A stretch of DNA of 64,000 bases from Breviolum minutum Mf 1.05b.01. Its lineage: Eukaryota > Sar > Dinophyceae > Suessiales > Symbiodiniaceae. Shown piece by piece: positions 36,350 through 48,779 of the stretch. Made by a program: the position numbers and the translations under genes. The notes beneath the pieces were generated by a model that saw only the letters and a program-made list of their open reading frames with translations, was not told where the DNA came from and did no database searches. Within the stretch, counting starts at the first letter, position 1; every line of letters begins with the position of its first letter. The DNA lies in the NCBI GenBank assembly GCA_000507305.1, contig DF240736.1:1-64000 (forward strand), given 5' to 3'.

Positions 36350-36855
36350 CTCGAAGCCGGCACTAAATGAATGGAAAATGATGAAATAGATGCCGATATC
36401 ATTGATCCCAATGAAATGATGAAATAGATGGTACCATGAAATGGTACTATGCCCATATATCCCAATTTTATTCATACAAAAGTTTCATATCACTTCCTCC
36501 CCTCATCACCAGTCAGTTCATCATGCCTGTTGTTCCGCATCCTTTTTTAAGCCACTGCATGACGAAAGATGATTTGCACATGATTTGCCCATGGCCTTGA
36601 CCTGGATATCAGGAAAGCCTGCGAAAGCAACAAAAGAATCCCATTGTCAACACCAGGAACATGTTCTAAATACACTTATATATTACATATACAAATAAAG
36701 AAACCCATAAGAAATGATACCTGCACATCACGTATACGTGTAAATACATGTAAATACATCATCCCTGCACTCCTTTTCAATGTTTATTTGCGAAGGATCA
36801 TGGCATCAATCATCTCTCAAAAGAGTCACCCTGTTTGGAACTATGAAGACATCAC

Positions 36856-39800
36856 CTAGGGGTGACAATCCAGTCATTTCAACGGGACCTAGCTCTCCCA
36901 AATGTTGATCCAAGCCGGGGACAACCGCCTTTACCACCATCTGCTTCATCAAAACATGCACAAAAAATCCGCGTGTGGAAGCGATTCTTTGACCGCAATA
37001 GAGGCGAGCCATTCACCATCCTCTCCTGGTCAAAGTGGTTTTGTCGTGATGAATGTCCTGATTGAAAAAAAACAACCAAAATCAACCAAATACCACAGAT
37101 AAGAAAACATAGAGTAAAATGAAAGATCACTTATTTAAGCAAAAAATAGCAAAAACACCTGTTGATGCATCCGTATACTCATTTTAATCCCCTTGGGGCA
37201 AAGTTTCAAATTATTACCCAAAAAGGGAGATGCATCGCAAAGTCTGAAACTTGGTTATCGTTTTGGTTTGGAAGCTGGTAATATCTGGGGAAAGTGAAGG
37301 GGCCCTGGGCCCCCTTCAAGACATACAGTAGAAGGCATGTGTGACAGAACAGCAATATGAACAACTCCAAATCGGAATCAATGGGTAGTAACAACTTGTA
37401 CAGTAGTGATATTGAATTGATAAGTTATAAAGTTTGGATCTACCCCCTCAGGAACCAGTGAAGGTTTGAATCAAACATGATCAAAACCCCCCACCCAGGA
37501 CTCCAGTGGCAAATGAAGTGTAATGTTTAGGTTGGGATTCCCAAACCTAAAGATATCGTGTCATCCTGGGGGTGATGATCGCATCCTGGTTGGGGGGTGA
37601 GCCCTCGGGATGCTTGGCATGACGTCCGGTCCAAGTGACCATGTGCTGCAATAAGGACATCGCCAAAGCCGTGCTCAATCAGCAAACTTCGGGCTGCTGC
37701 AAAGGGGGCCTGGAGCATCACTTCGAGCCATGATCAAAGACTTCAGGTGTGGCAGTCGATGACAGGTATAAAATCACCATTATAGATGACATTGCCTACC
37801 AATAAATATCTAAAGCCAACGTACTGCATACATATATAAATATAAAATACATTCACGCATTCATCCATGCACATATCACATATATCTATAGATTTGGCTT
37901 CTATGCTTGAGAGCCGTTTATAGCTTGTGGATCATACTTCGTATGGGTTTAAGCCAAGTAGAGCTACTAACCTGGACAACGACCTTACTGAATCAAAGTA
38001 ACACTGCATCAATCAACTCCAGGTTACCAATGCAAGAATCTATCCTTCATATGTATACGCATATGTACATATAAATATACAATAGTTATATTGTATATAT
38101 GACACTATATCCATCTTTTCCTGCCTCAACCAAAAGCCTAGCCTGCTTCTCACCCATGACTTTAGCCCAAACCCAGCTACCACCACCGGCCCGGCAAAAC
38201 CAAGGTGCATGTGCTACGCCAAAGTTGTCCACCTGCGCTACCACCTGGCAGCGTTGGATGGTCACCACTTGGGCGAAGTGGGGACATCCTAATGATTCGG
38301 AAATCCACCCCGTTTCCTCTCATGTAGTGAAGGACATCAGTTTAAGAGATGCGGATCCCTTCTCTCCATCTAGTTGGTGAGTAGGCTCGGAAATTTTGGT
38401 GCCAAGAAAGACTCCACCATTTGCGACGTCGTTACACTCCGGGAAACTAACATAGCAATGGAAAATGGACCGATTGAAGATGTATTTCCTATTGAAAATA
38501 AGGACATCCCATTGTCATGTTAGTTTACCAGTGGGTAAAGTGTCCGATTTCTTTGGTCACGTTCTCTCAAACTAAAACCAGGAACTTCAGAAAGCTTCAC
38601 CAAAATCATCACCAAAAACTCTGTCAGCCACCGAGCCACCGTAGGAGTCGACTCCTGATTGGCCCTTTTCCGCTGCATGGCGGGGATCAGCAGTGACACG
38701 GCATCCACCGTGCAACCGTATTCAATGCCTTTCAATTCCTGAAGGTCTTCGTGCCAACTTCGGTGTTTGGAAGCAGGCTGCTCAAAGTGGATACTTCAAA
38801 GATCACTGTAAATGTCTAGTGTAAATATGTCACTGGAGATAGTTAATATATTTTCCTGACTGTGAACATAAGTTCCCTATGATTCCCTATGTTAGAATTA
38901 GACTCACACCTTTAACAACACAACACCAAACTGTAAGGTTGGAAGCGGCCCTGAGTTGCCAAATAAAAATGGCAACACCCTTTAAAACATATTAAAACAT
39001 CACAAAACCAACCACTCGCCCCGCACAAGGAAAGAAAAAAGGAGACCAAGACTAAGACCATCTTTTTCCAAGTACGTTCCTCTTAAACAACAAAACTCGC
39101 TCTTTACAAAATGCACATCGGTGTCCTCATGTTTTGTCAAAGAATCATCTATTATATAAATTGACCAATTCAAACGATACAGGATCTTTTTCCGGGTAAA
39201 TCACTCAAAACTACCCATCAATAGACTTGAATCAAGTTGATTCCTTCCTTTGATAGCAAAACTTGTAGCTCAAAGGGACTGATGCCACAGCCACTTCACC
39301 GTCTTCAAAACACACCGCTGCAGCAAAGACCAAGGGATACCTAAGGTGAGTCGTTTTTTCAGGTCCTGTGCCTCAATGACAGTGCGCTGTCATGAATACA
39401 TATATACTGTGCATATATGTATGTTTATAAATAAGGAATAAGGAATATACATATATTGTTTTATAGATGTTAAATAATCATACATATATAAACACGTGTA
39501 CACACATATATTTGATATATGCAAATGAATCGTTCGATATAGATAGTATGTATGTGCATTTCAATCTACAGTGCATACGCATCAACATAATTACATACGA
39601 AATACATGTATAAGAAACGATACTTGATGACATTATATGCACAGATTGACTTTGTTGAGACATGTCAAAAATTTCTGCACATACCCAGAGTATCATCTAG
39701 TCCGAGAGTCAATCTTCGACATCGTCTACATAGTCAAAACCATAAGTCTGGGATCAAAACCATAAGTTTTGCTAGTTCTTGAACTCCCAACGTATTTCAC

Positions 39801-41326
39801 CAATCTGGATGCACCCCTGAAAACACAGAAGGGGTTCCCTTCCTAAACAACCTTTAAAAGGGATGAGGTAGTACAAAGTCACCATTCTCTATCGACTTTA
39901 GGGTTAAGTAATGGTAATCCCTAGCTCTTAAGTCGGTTGTTTTAGCTGCAACCCATCATGCTAAACAACAGCCTTCAAAAAATTAAATGGTTTGATACCT
40001 TTAGAATCCCTTAGAATATCTCCGCAAAATTGCCATCTTTCATATCCATACCTCAATCATAGAGCCCATGTCCTAAGGCTATGTCAGCCGGAAATATGAT
40101 GAAAGGATGAACAAAACCTTCTGCAAACTGCAAGCCACTCTTTCAAGTGATTTCAGGGGCCCAACGACCATCCAAACATGAATGCCTCATGGTGTGAATC
40201 AGCCAAGTTTCACCACTGTTTGTGATTTCTGTTCTTGTGCCAGAGATAGAGCCTCCTGTGTTTCCGTGGCGCCCGACATTGTGACTTATTGTCTATGCCC
40301 CAGCCCGAAGATCTTTAAAATGAATCATACAATCTCAACAGAGTCTGCCCCCCCAAGAAATCGAAGCTTTCTAAGGGAACGCTTGGTTCCAAGCGCCACA
40401 AGACTTTGCTTTGTAGGGAAATCTGCCGTCGAACATCTACAAGGTGATATTGAAGAAGTGATTCTTAGTCTGGAAATCACCGCCTTGTTATTCCCAAAAG
40501 AGTACAGTAACTTTTCCAAAAATCTTACTCACCTTGCACATCATGAATTATCCCTGCCCCAAGCGCCAATTTCAATGGAGGTTTCAAACGTTCCTGCTAC
40601 AAGCTGGTAGCTACGATATGCACCCACTACAGGGCAGGGATATACGTTGTAGATTTTACATATATTATGATGTCAAATGCTAGAAATCTAAGAAGTACTA
40701 AATTTTCATATAAATATTAAATATTGTCAATATAACTACACCCGATCGCGAAAGTCAATGCATTCACCCGGGGCATGCTAGTTTCCAATGGGACGCTGCG
40801 CATTCAGGAAGTCAGAGAAGTCAGTGCAAAATATTGCACTTCACCATGGAACGCCGGTGGTCAGGAATGATATCCCCAAATGATTTTTCAAAGACATGGA
40901 ATATTAAATCACCATGAGGACGCCATCGCCACATTTATCTAAAAACACTTTGTTTGATATCAAAAATTTGAACTTCACCATGGTACGCTTGTTAGGGTTG
41001 AATTGTGTGGACATCTCGGAGTATATGTTTGGAAATCAGCGTTCCTATGCGGACTCAGGAAACCGGACCCAAAGTCAGCTACTTCTTTTTCACTTTTTGA
41101 GGTAGGTTGGCTTCACAAACCGCTTATGTTCAACAATCATGCCTTCAATTTTGAAGGATATGCGACAACTGGTGAATTATGGAGATAAAAACGAGATCCA
41201 AACGAGATGGAAACGAGATCCAGCCGTGCAAAAAGGCAGATGCCCATACAAGCTACCACAACTGCTACTACGACTACGACTACGACTACTACGACTACTA
41301 CGACTACGACTACGACTACGACTACG

Positions 41327-41369
<43 letters not shown>

Positions 41370-44300
41370 GTACTAGTAGCTGCTACCACCACTACAACAA
41401 CTACTACACGACTACGAATACTGCATTTGAGCAAGAGAGTGGTTCAACGTAAAAGCAATGTGGACCTACCTCAAATCACAATGTAATAACGCAGGTTTGC
41501 CAACCTCCGCTTAAGGACTCTTGCATGTAATTACGGAATGTGCCGAAAACCTCATGACCTAGACACAAGCTAAACGCAGTTCGCACTGACTTCTAAAAAT
41601 CTTGCCCTGCACCTAATACGCCGATTCCACAACAACGCACTAAGTTCCACAAATGGGAGAGTACCGTGTATAGATATATATATATATATAAACCCCTTGT
41701 GCCATTATATGACCAGAGACCTCCTCTTAAACCCACTGGAAAAGAGCCTTATAAGCCTTCAGCAAGGATTCCTTTTCCGGTGACTTCACCTGCCACAGCA
41801 AAGATCAGTTGGTTTTGCCGTGTGACACCTTGGAAGTGCACCCGTTTGCCAGCTATAGGGACCTGCCCCAACCATACTTCGTATGGTAAGCTATCCCAGG
41901 CCCAAAATGAGATGCTTTCCCTCTCTCTTCTAAAAATATGTGAGGCTCTCAAGCCTCAACCAACCCAAATTAAGTTGCATGGGATGAAACATACATAGAA
42001 ATAGAATGAAATAGACACGGATACCATGACATGCCGTAAAATACCGCACGTTTGCACCAAACCTTTCTCAGAATCATATCAAAAAAAGGGCACCATCCTA
42101 CAACTCAGATCAAAATGTTCAAACAAATTCTATCACCAAGCCTGAAACTCCTGAATTCGGTTATATTCTAATTCCCCATACAACAAAAAGTACCAGGGGG
42201 ACTTTTTGTGTGTTCCATCCCAAGACCCCGACATGAATGGTGTACCCGGCTGTACCGGTGACATGCCTTTGTGGCCAACTCTTCTGCGAAGCTCTTGGCA
42301 TCCTTTTGCGATCGGCCACGATACAGTGAGGGCAAGAGCCTCAGGCAAAGGTTTGCAAGAGGAACGCCGATCCTGAAGGTGCGAATTAATATAATTTCAA
42401 GATCAAAAGATGTTGAAATGCTTGATGTATGTACATATATATATAATAATATATATATACCTATATTAAAGGTATCTGTATTACATTCAAAACAAGTATA
42501 GGTCATTTATGTAAGTTTGACTATTCCAACCTATCCTTCTCCCTCCATTCCACGGACCGAGTGTTGGAGGGAGTCTCTTCAACATAATTCACCAACCTGA
42601 ATGAGGAGCAAATCTGTCCAATATTGCCATTTAAAAACGTAGAATAACTGTAGAATTCCTGAAACAGACTGTTTCCTGAAACTGACAGTTCTTACCTGAA
42701 AATGGATGATTGGAATACTACTTTTTTTTGGCCTATTTTCAGGTGCTAAGTTAGTTTTGGGGAGGATAGACTTCAACCTGACCATCCCACAGGTCAACCA
42801 TCTTCCGGTATGCCATGTCAGCAAAGGAGCAGCAGATTTCCTTGGTGTGGCCGGGTGAATGTTCCAACACCTATCTTTCGGGCTCCATGTTAGATATCAT
42901 ATAACTTAATGAACTTCAGGTAAGCCCAAAAATACCAGGGAAATTCCTTCCCCCCCTCACCCCAACCAAAAAAAAACACAAAGCCACAAAGCAAAAAAAA
43001 AACAAACTCAAACTTCTTGAGAGGATGTTGGAGTCAAGAAAAATATACTTCGGTTGTCTCCCAGGTACTGAGAGGTTGTATTACCCATGCACCATCCGCA
43101 CCGGTGGCCACGATTTCAGCTTCCGGTGCACCTTGTTGAGCCGGTCACCGAGGGACTCTTGGATATCTTGGAGGGACTAGGTCCTGAAACATGTTTGCCT
43201 ATATACCAAAAGATAGACACATACATGTCTGTAATGTACCAAATATAAAGGTAAGAGTGTATATATAGCAATTATAGATCTACGATGATCTACAATAATT
43301 AGATTGGATACCCCCATATTTCATCATGTTTCTCTATGCAAAGATAAAAAGCCAATGATAATCTTATGAGTGCACATCAATACTAACTTTTTGATGTACT
43401 CCTCATGCGTGTAGTGTTCAACCGAGCGGCAAACAGAATCAAACTGGGTGATTTCTGGTTGGTAGCTGCACGTGTGAAAACTACTGGTCAAACTTCATTC
43501 GCGGCCCAGTGACCAAAATCAAAGTGCAAAACAAAACAACAAAAATCCGATGCCAAGCCACATGTAGAAGTAAGAAATTCGCGACAGAGTGGGCCAGGAT
43601 AGATTGGGTCCTGGAATGTGGCAAGGCAAAAACTGCAAGGAACGTCGTTGAGCTTACCGTGGAACCTGTCACATGTTTGATAGAAGCATTGTGTTTGAAT
43701 GTGGTCAAATATTTTATAGTTTAACAACTTGGAAAGAAGGTACCTATACAAATGTCTTCCTGGATGACCTACCTGTACCAAAAATATTCGAAGAAGTGCC
43801 TGGACAACATTCATGCAATCATGAAGCATAAAACGCAAACGTCTTCAAAACGAGACTGAAGGCAACCATCAGTGTTGGGCAAATGCTCCACAGCGAAGTC
43901 ATGCAAATCCCATGACATACACACCTTACAACAATCTTCACCTCATGTTCCTACACACCGTATGACCTCATCCTCATGTTCATCCCCTTCACCCCCCCAA
44001 AAAAGCGGGTGCCCGAACGTTGCTGCACCTGACAGTCTGTGGCACAAACCACTCGCGTGATTTTGGCTCCATGTTGTGCTTCGGTTTTTTGAAAAGTGCA
44101 CCTTGGCTTAAGACTGGCTCTGAACCAAGCCTGAGCAAGCTGAACCCCCTGATTTGCAGCTATTTATACGGGTGTCCTATCATAATTGCTATGCATTTCC
44201 GGTCGTAAATAAGATGATCCTCCAGATTGCCAATATCATAATATCAGCCAATTCTCATGGAAAAACCTCACTCTAAGTTGGCACAAAACACCAAGAAACT

Positions 44301-45823
44301 TGTTTTAAAGTGTTGGCATTCCCTTCTCAAGCCTTAGGAACCAGGTGGGTTTAGGGCACAAATGTGAGGAGCAGTTTGGCGCTGCTAGCCCCAAAGTCAA
44401 AAACATGCCGCAAGGCCACGGCAAACCAAAACCACGATATAGGATACGTAACCACAACATCAACCATCATGCAGTGATACCCCCCCAACCAACTGTGTTT
44501 TGTTTGTTGAACGTATTTAGCCTAAACAATTCCCAATCCCTGGATTTTCCCCTCGACTGCCGCGATACAAGGCTGCTCTCTCTGCACAAATGGCACCACG
44601 GATGTTAGCATCATGAGGTTCGGCGTTCACTGCTTCGATGGTGTCTTCGGTACCGTCCTCACGGACTTCGGAATCGGAATGTCATAAGCCATAAGCCAGC
44701 CTTGGCGGCTGAGCCTTTAAAAAAAAGCCCTGAGAAAATGGTGATAGTGCTGTTGTAGTCTATATGAAAGTATGTCATATTCATAATTCATGGATTCTTA
44801 GTTGCATCTCAATCAAACTCCAGCAGCTTCACAACACTTTCCCATGATCTTTTTTGGATTCAAATGACTCCAGAATGGGACACCCATGATTTAAGAAAAC
44901 AAACCACGTTTTTTCCTAACCCCAACCAACCACCTTCCAACCCTCTCCAACCAGGCCCTCCAGACCTTGCGTTGAAAACGTAGCACTGCGGAAACACGGA
45001 AGTTGGATTGCATGGGCGGGGCATATCTTTCTCGTAGGGCATGTGCCGCCTTGACATCCTGGTCGATGCTCTGACAGAAAACAACCACCACCTGGCAACC
45101 CTTACAGCCTGAATTTGATTGCACCCTGACAGCCTGAAAAAGATGAGGGAAGAAATAAGATCTTTGCAGGACCGGAGAGTGAGATCGAGTGAGGTTGTGT
45201 GAGGTTTTTTGTGATTCGGCCCAAAATGAATTGGCGTACACGATTCATAATGGCCCACTGAACTACACACACCATCTACTTTCACCCTGGTGCACATGAA
45301 CATTTGCCCAATGGCTCTTGGCAAAATCTGATGCCAATGTTTGATGGCAGTCTGTTTCCTCACATCAAGCTAGCCACCAAACTTCCCCAATGCGCCCCAA
45401 TGCCAAAATTCTGCTGATCTGAAAGGAAGAAGGTTTACGAGGGTCAGTCGATTTTGAACTTTTCAGCATGTAATAACCAGCAATTTGTTTAGGTCAGATT
45501 TAATGAAATCTTCTGCCAAAACTAGCCATGCTGACCCGCTTCAGAAACACATATACTATCATTGGTGGCAAAAGAGCATGATCAAATGAGCGGCATACTG
45601 CTTGAATCATGAATCAATCTCTGATCGTTTTATCATAAATCATGGCCATTTTCTTTCGACTATAGACCTTGCCTTACCCGAAACAATCCGTGCCTGATAT
45701 CTTGAAATCACTGTCACTGTTTGATGGCTTCACCCCGGTTTGCCCTCATGAATCTGCTTGCTCCTGGTCCACGGTAACCCTACTGACACGGGGAGAACGG
45801 CTGCGTGCACCATTGGAAGACAT
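36856..45823 (-). CDS. two-domain cytidine-deaminase-like protein, 15 exons
   Basis: Proposed exons (minus): 45823-45764 (start), 45070-44980, 44665-44558, 44078-44029, 43610-43562, 43131-43085, 42840-42778, 42372-42256, 41862-41790, 40284-40212, 39340-39280, 38738-38640, 38244-38209, 37709-37632, 36940-36856. The first thirteen total 927 bases, 309 codons, in unbroken phase. Domain 1 reads NFRVSAVLLREDGTEDTIE, then DANIRGAICAERAALYRG, the zinc-site C-A-E motif of cytidine deaminases, then a P-x-x-x-C-R-E-F-L motif and AEIVATGADGAW. Domain 2 has the same fold pattern without catalytic residues: LVFAAAVCFEDGEVAVA, KGIEYGCTVDAVSLLIPAM, VDNFGVAHAPFAAARSLLIE. A catalytic plus a degenerate second domain is known from bacterial and plant cytidine deaminases, which convert cytidine to uridine. 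Several donors are GC or GA. The 3' end is not established. Confidence 0.65.
38433..38542. repeat. hairpin element, family A (reverse orientation)
   Basis: Arms ACTCCGGGAAACTAACATAG and the inverse CATGTTAGTTTACCAGTGGG; the interior is the reverse complement of the other copies (GAAGATGTATTTCCTATTG). It lies in the intron between deaminase exons 12 and 13. Confidence 0.85.
41266..41372. repeat. CTA / CTACGA microsatellite
   Basis: About 107 bp of tac/cgactac triplets in a deaminase intron; ORFs across it are low-complexity artefacts. Confidence 0.9.
42676..42762. repeat. hairpin element, family A (short variant)
   Basis: Arms ACTGACAGTTCTTACCTGAAA and the inverse TTTCAGGTGCTAAGTTAGT. It begins about 15 bp inside the intron that follows deaminase exon 7 (donor at 42777). 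Confidence 0.6.
43562..43610 (-). CDS. deaminase exon with altered zinc-binding motif
   Basis: Encodes DPIYPGPLCREFLTST and the first base of the next codon. In cytidine deaminases this stretch is P-C-x-x-C-R, both cysteines binding zinc with the upstream Cys or His. Here the first Cys position is Gly (P-G-P-L-C-R). It joins in phase to CATDCQ on the 5' side and to APEAEIVATG on the 3' side. Confidence 0.6.
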
Positions 45824-46191
45824 GGCAAACGGCAAACGTAAGCAGTGATCAATGATGATCTTTGGGGTGTCGCTATCCAGGTATCCAGGTCTTGGCGAAG
45901 TTCACATGTGATCTCCGGCTGGCCGAAATCCAGTTTTTCCATTGATGTGTGTATCAGACAATTCGGTGATGCATGGATCATTAAGAGTGGTTGGATGGAT
46001 GGTGAGTTTGATTTTTGTTGCAGAAAATTGTGCACGTGGAAGCTTCAAAACATGGGGCATGTGTTTGGGTTGGTTGCTGGTTGGTAGTTCTTGGGTAGGT
46101 AACCATCTCATGAAACCTACCGAACCTTTTACATCCTCAAGCTCTGCGATCCCCAGCATGGTGCAGGCTAACAATCTTGGGTTATTAGGTT

Positions 46192-46213
46192 GTTCGGGCA
46201 AAAATGGCTACGG
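46192..46213 (-). promoter_or_regulatory. candidate relict spliced-leader sequence
   Basis: On the minus strand the sequence reads CCGTAGCCATTTT followed by TGCCCGAA. The first 13 bases equal the 5' part of the conserved dinoflagellate spliced leader, whose 3' part (GGCTCAAG) is only partly kept. It lies about 380 bp upstream of the deaminase start codon and in the same orientation. This would fit a gene copy made from a trans-spliced mRNA and then reinserted, but the gene has introns, so the origin would be old or the match chance. Confidence 0.5.
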
Positions 46214-46744
46214 CATGAAAGTTGACTCCAAATCCGGCCAGGCCACGAGGGGAATCTGAAAACGTGAAAAAAACATGGAAAAAAACACATATTTCCCAAA
46301 CCAAGAAGTGTGCTGGAATTTGCAATCAGCAAAAGGTTTCTTGCATTACTGTAAACCAAGGCAAACCCCAATCCCGGTCTACCTGTCCATCTCCCCGTGC
46401 CGCAAATGGTGGATTTTCAACTGTCTATTTTGGCTGGAGAAATGAATACGGCCGTGGCTAAAATGAGCACTAAAATGAACTGATCATCATGTGACTGGTA
46501 TCATGGGCAGGGCATGCCCCCAAATAATATCCCAGGGCATATCTGGATATGATCATATTTAATACAATATCATATATATATATCCTGCGATTTCAAACTG
46601 GGACCGAAAAAAAAAAATCATCTCTGTAGGGAAACAAGGAAAGGGCTGCAAATTTGTCGGAAGCTTTCAAGGCAAATGCAATCCTCTTAGCTACCCCCAA
46701 GAGTGGGGGGAAAGGAAAAACAAACAAGAAATCAAAAAGGTGGC

Positions 46745-46889
46745 CTATGCTGCTGCTTTTGCACCGTGTTTTTCGAAAAACACCGTCCAGAACTGGTGAA
46801 TGTCCTCGAGAATCTCAGCAGCTCGACGGCTGCCAGTCAGTTCCAGGTGTTTCCTCAACGAAACGCGCTGTGTAGTCATAAAACGGCGG
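46745..46889 (-). CDS. orphan last exon, glutamate-synthase-like C-terminus
   Basis: After a clear acceptor (CTTTTCCAG) it reads RRFMTTQRVSLRKHLELTGS, then RRAAEILEDIHQFWTVFFEK and ends in a TAG. H-x-x-x-T-G-S-x-x-A-x-x-I-L followed by an aromatic-rich F-x-K segment resembles the extreme C-terminus of the large subunit of glutamate synthase (2-oxoglutarate plus glutamine to two glutamates). I found no upstream exon of that enzyme, so the assignment rests on about 30 residues. Start of the exon is one base into a codon. Confidence 0.35.
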
Positions 46890-46899
46890 CTGGAAAAGC

Positions 46900-47660
46900 C
46901 GATTCGAGGAAAACTAAATAATTTTCAGGTACTCAAAATGGGTGAAAGTTATTTTACTAGAATTTTGATTGGCTTTCTGATTTGATCATGTTTCATCAAA
47001 TTTTGGGCTGGACCTCGCGTTTGACATTGAATGGGGTGAATTTTCTTGTTTCAAGACTCTACAGGCATCAAGATTTTGAATATATATATATATATATGTA
47101 TCGAATTAATTGTAACATAAATATACATAGAGACATGTGTTTGATCCTGAATACTTGTGCAATTGTGCAAACATTGGGTGTGGCATATGTGTTTGTAGAT
47201 TTTTCCTGTGTTCCAAGTGTGGGCATCTCACAAGTATGTCGACAAACCCACTTGGGAAAAATGTTATCTAGAGAAATAGATGATGCATGTTATCTGGATA
47301 AATAGATAGAAAGGCAAATAGAGCGAGAGAAAGAAAGAAATACATCAGATTTTACCTAGATAGATATCTGTATGCAAGTTTGCTTGAAACCTTGTGAACA
47401 CGGTATCTACTGTATTGTGTAGCGACGTCAGAAAAGCTATGAAAGAAACGCTTGTGCTGCCATTCATGGAACAATCGTTTAGATGCAGATAGGAGGAAAT
47501 CTGATGCAGAAAGGGAGGAAGCTGAGGTAAGGCCTGCGGCCTAGGGTGCTTCTTGCGCTCATCTTTTGTTTCTCACGTTTGCTGTCTCTCGCAGCTTCGC
47601 CAGCTTTGGGCTTCAAACGGTGGGCAGCCAAGCAAGCAGTTGGGCGAGACCACCAAGCAG
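46900..47660. other. noncoding stretch
   Basis: AT-rich with a (TA)n run near 47083 and a purine-rich run near 47320; no gene seen. Confidence 0.5.
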
Positions 47661-47669
47661 CATTCTGGC

Positions 47670-48779
47670 TTAGTTTGGCAGCAGGACGACACCTTTTAAT
47701 TCACTCACTTGCAAGTCCTCACGCAAACCTTCCTTGACAAGAACATCATTCATCTTCCGCACTTTCTTCAGCGCCTTCGACATGTTGCCGGTGCCACCCA
47801 CACCAACAAGGTACAAAGCACCAGTGTCATCCTTGAAGAAAATGACGGCACACGGATGGCTTTGCCCGGCAAAGTAGAGAGTGCCAGCCCTTCTGCATCT
47901 CTGCAACTTTTGCAGAGTCGAGACTCTTGCTGTTCTTCTGAAACATGTAGCCGGGTTGGATGTCTTCACATTGAAACTGAACCACTTTACCAAACCTGGT
48001 CACGAGCTCTAAAATTTTCCGTGCGGTCTCCACACCAGCGGCGCTATTGTCCAATGCAGACTTATGAAAGCTTGGAAGAGGAATCCGTTTGGCCAAAATC
48101 ACGAAGTAGCACCTCCAGTGGTGCCGTGAAAATATTGTCCAGCGCTGCCACCTGTGGAAAACACTTCTCTTGCACCCTGTCATCATCCTCTTCGAATCTG
48201 CACAGCAGGTCTATTAGGCTCTTCCTTTGGCTTGCTATGTCATCCATCCCACCTGGTTGCAGTGCTCGATGCGCTTCTCGAGCCTTGCCTTGACATCGTC
48301 ACCAGCATTCCCCAACATGTTGTTTAACTTACCCAACAAGCGGCCAATCTCACTTGATGGAAAGTGCAAGCCGGCAAGGAGGAGCTTCTGCAAGCAAGTC
48401 CCAGCGTAACACGTAATGTTGCCACATGAAGCAGAATTGCTTTATTCTCCATGTTGATGTCGTCCATGAGTATACGTCTGGAAGCAAACATGCGATTGGT
48501 CGTCGGCAAGTTTCTGAGGGCCCGCGAGCTGGCAATGGTGGTATGTCAGTGTACTTTACCAAGACTTGAACACCAGGAAGCTCTGCAAGTGCTCTCATGG
48601 CACCTCTCCGGAAGCCTGCATCAGGACACATAAACCTGTGTTCATCTACGTGCACCAAAACCACGCCGTTTGGACTACTCTGCACGAAGGTGGAGACCTC
48701 CTTCTCAAGCAGCTCCTGCGTGTCCTCTGCGTTCACTGCTCTGGAGTTTGCCAATACCTTGCATTTGCTTAAAGCGCTG
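47670..48779 (-). pseudogene. intronless coding block with about five frameshifts
   Basis: Preceded by a strong acceptor (T-rich, then GTCAG). Reading minus, coding-quality segments follow in successive frames: DTQELLEKEVSTFVQSSPNG and VVLVHVDEHRFM (48.7-48.6 kb); MFASRRILMDDINMENKAIL (48.5-48.4); GRLLGKLNNMLGNAGDDVKA (48.35-48.25); DLLCRFEEDDDRVQEKCFPQ (48.25-48.1); GVETARKILELVTRFGKVVQ (48.05-47.9); VIFFKDDTGALYLVGVGGTG (47.85-47.7) with a stop. Frame changes fall near 48520, 48400, 48247, 48080 and 47890. VVLVHVDEH looks like a Walker B strand, so an NTPase is possible; I cannot name the family. No long spliceable introns separate the pieces, so decay of a single-exon gene is the simplest reading. 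Confidence 0.6.

Noticed and set aside
40182..40610. 142-codon plus-strand ORF
   Set aside because: It overlaps a minus-strand exon (40284-40212) that chains in phase with the deaminase gene; the plus reading has no support.
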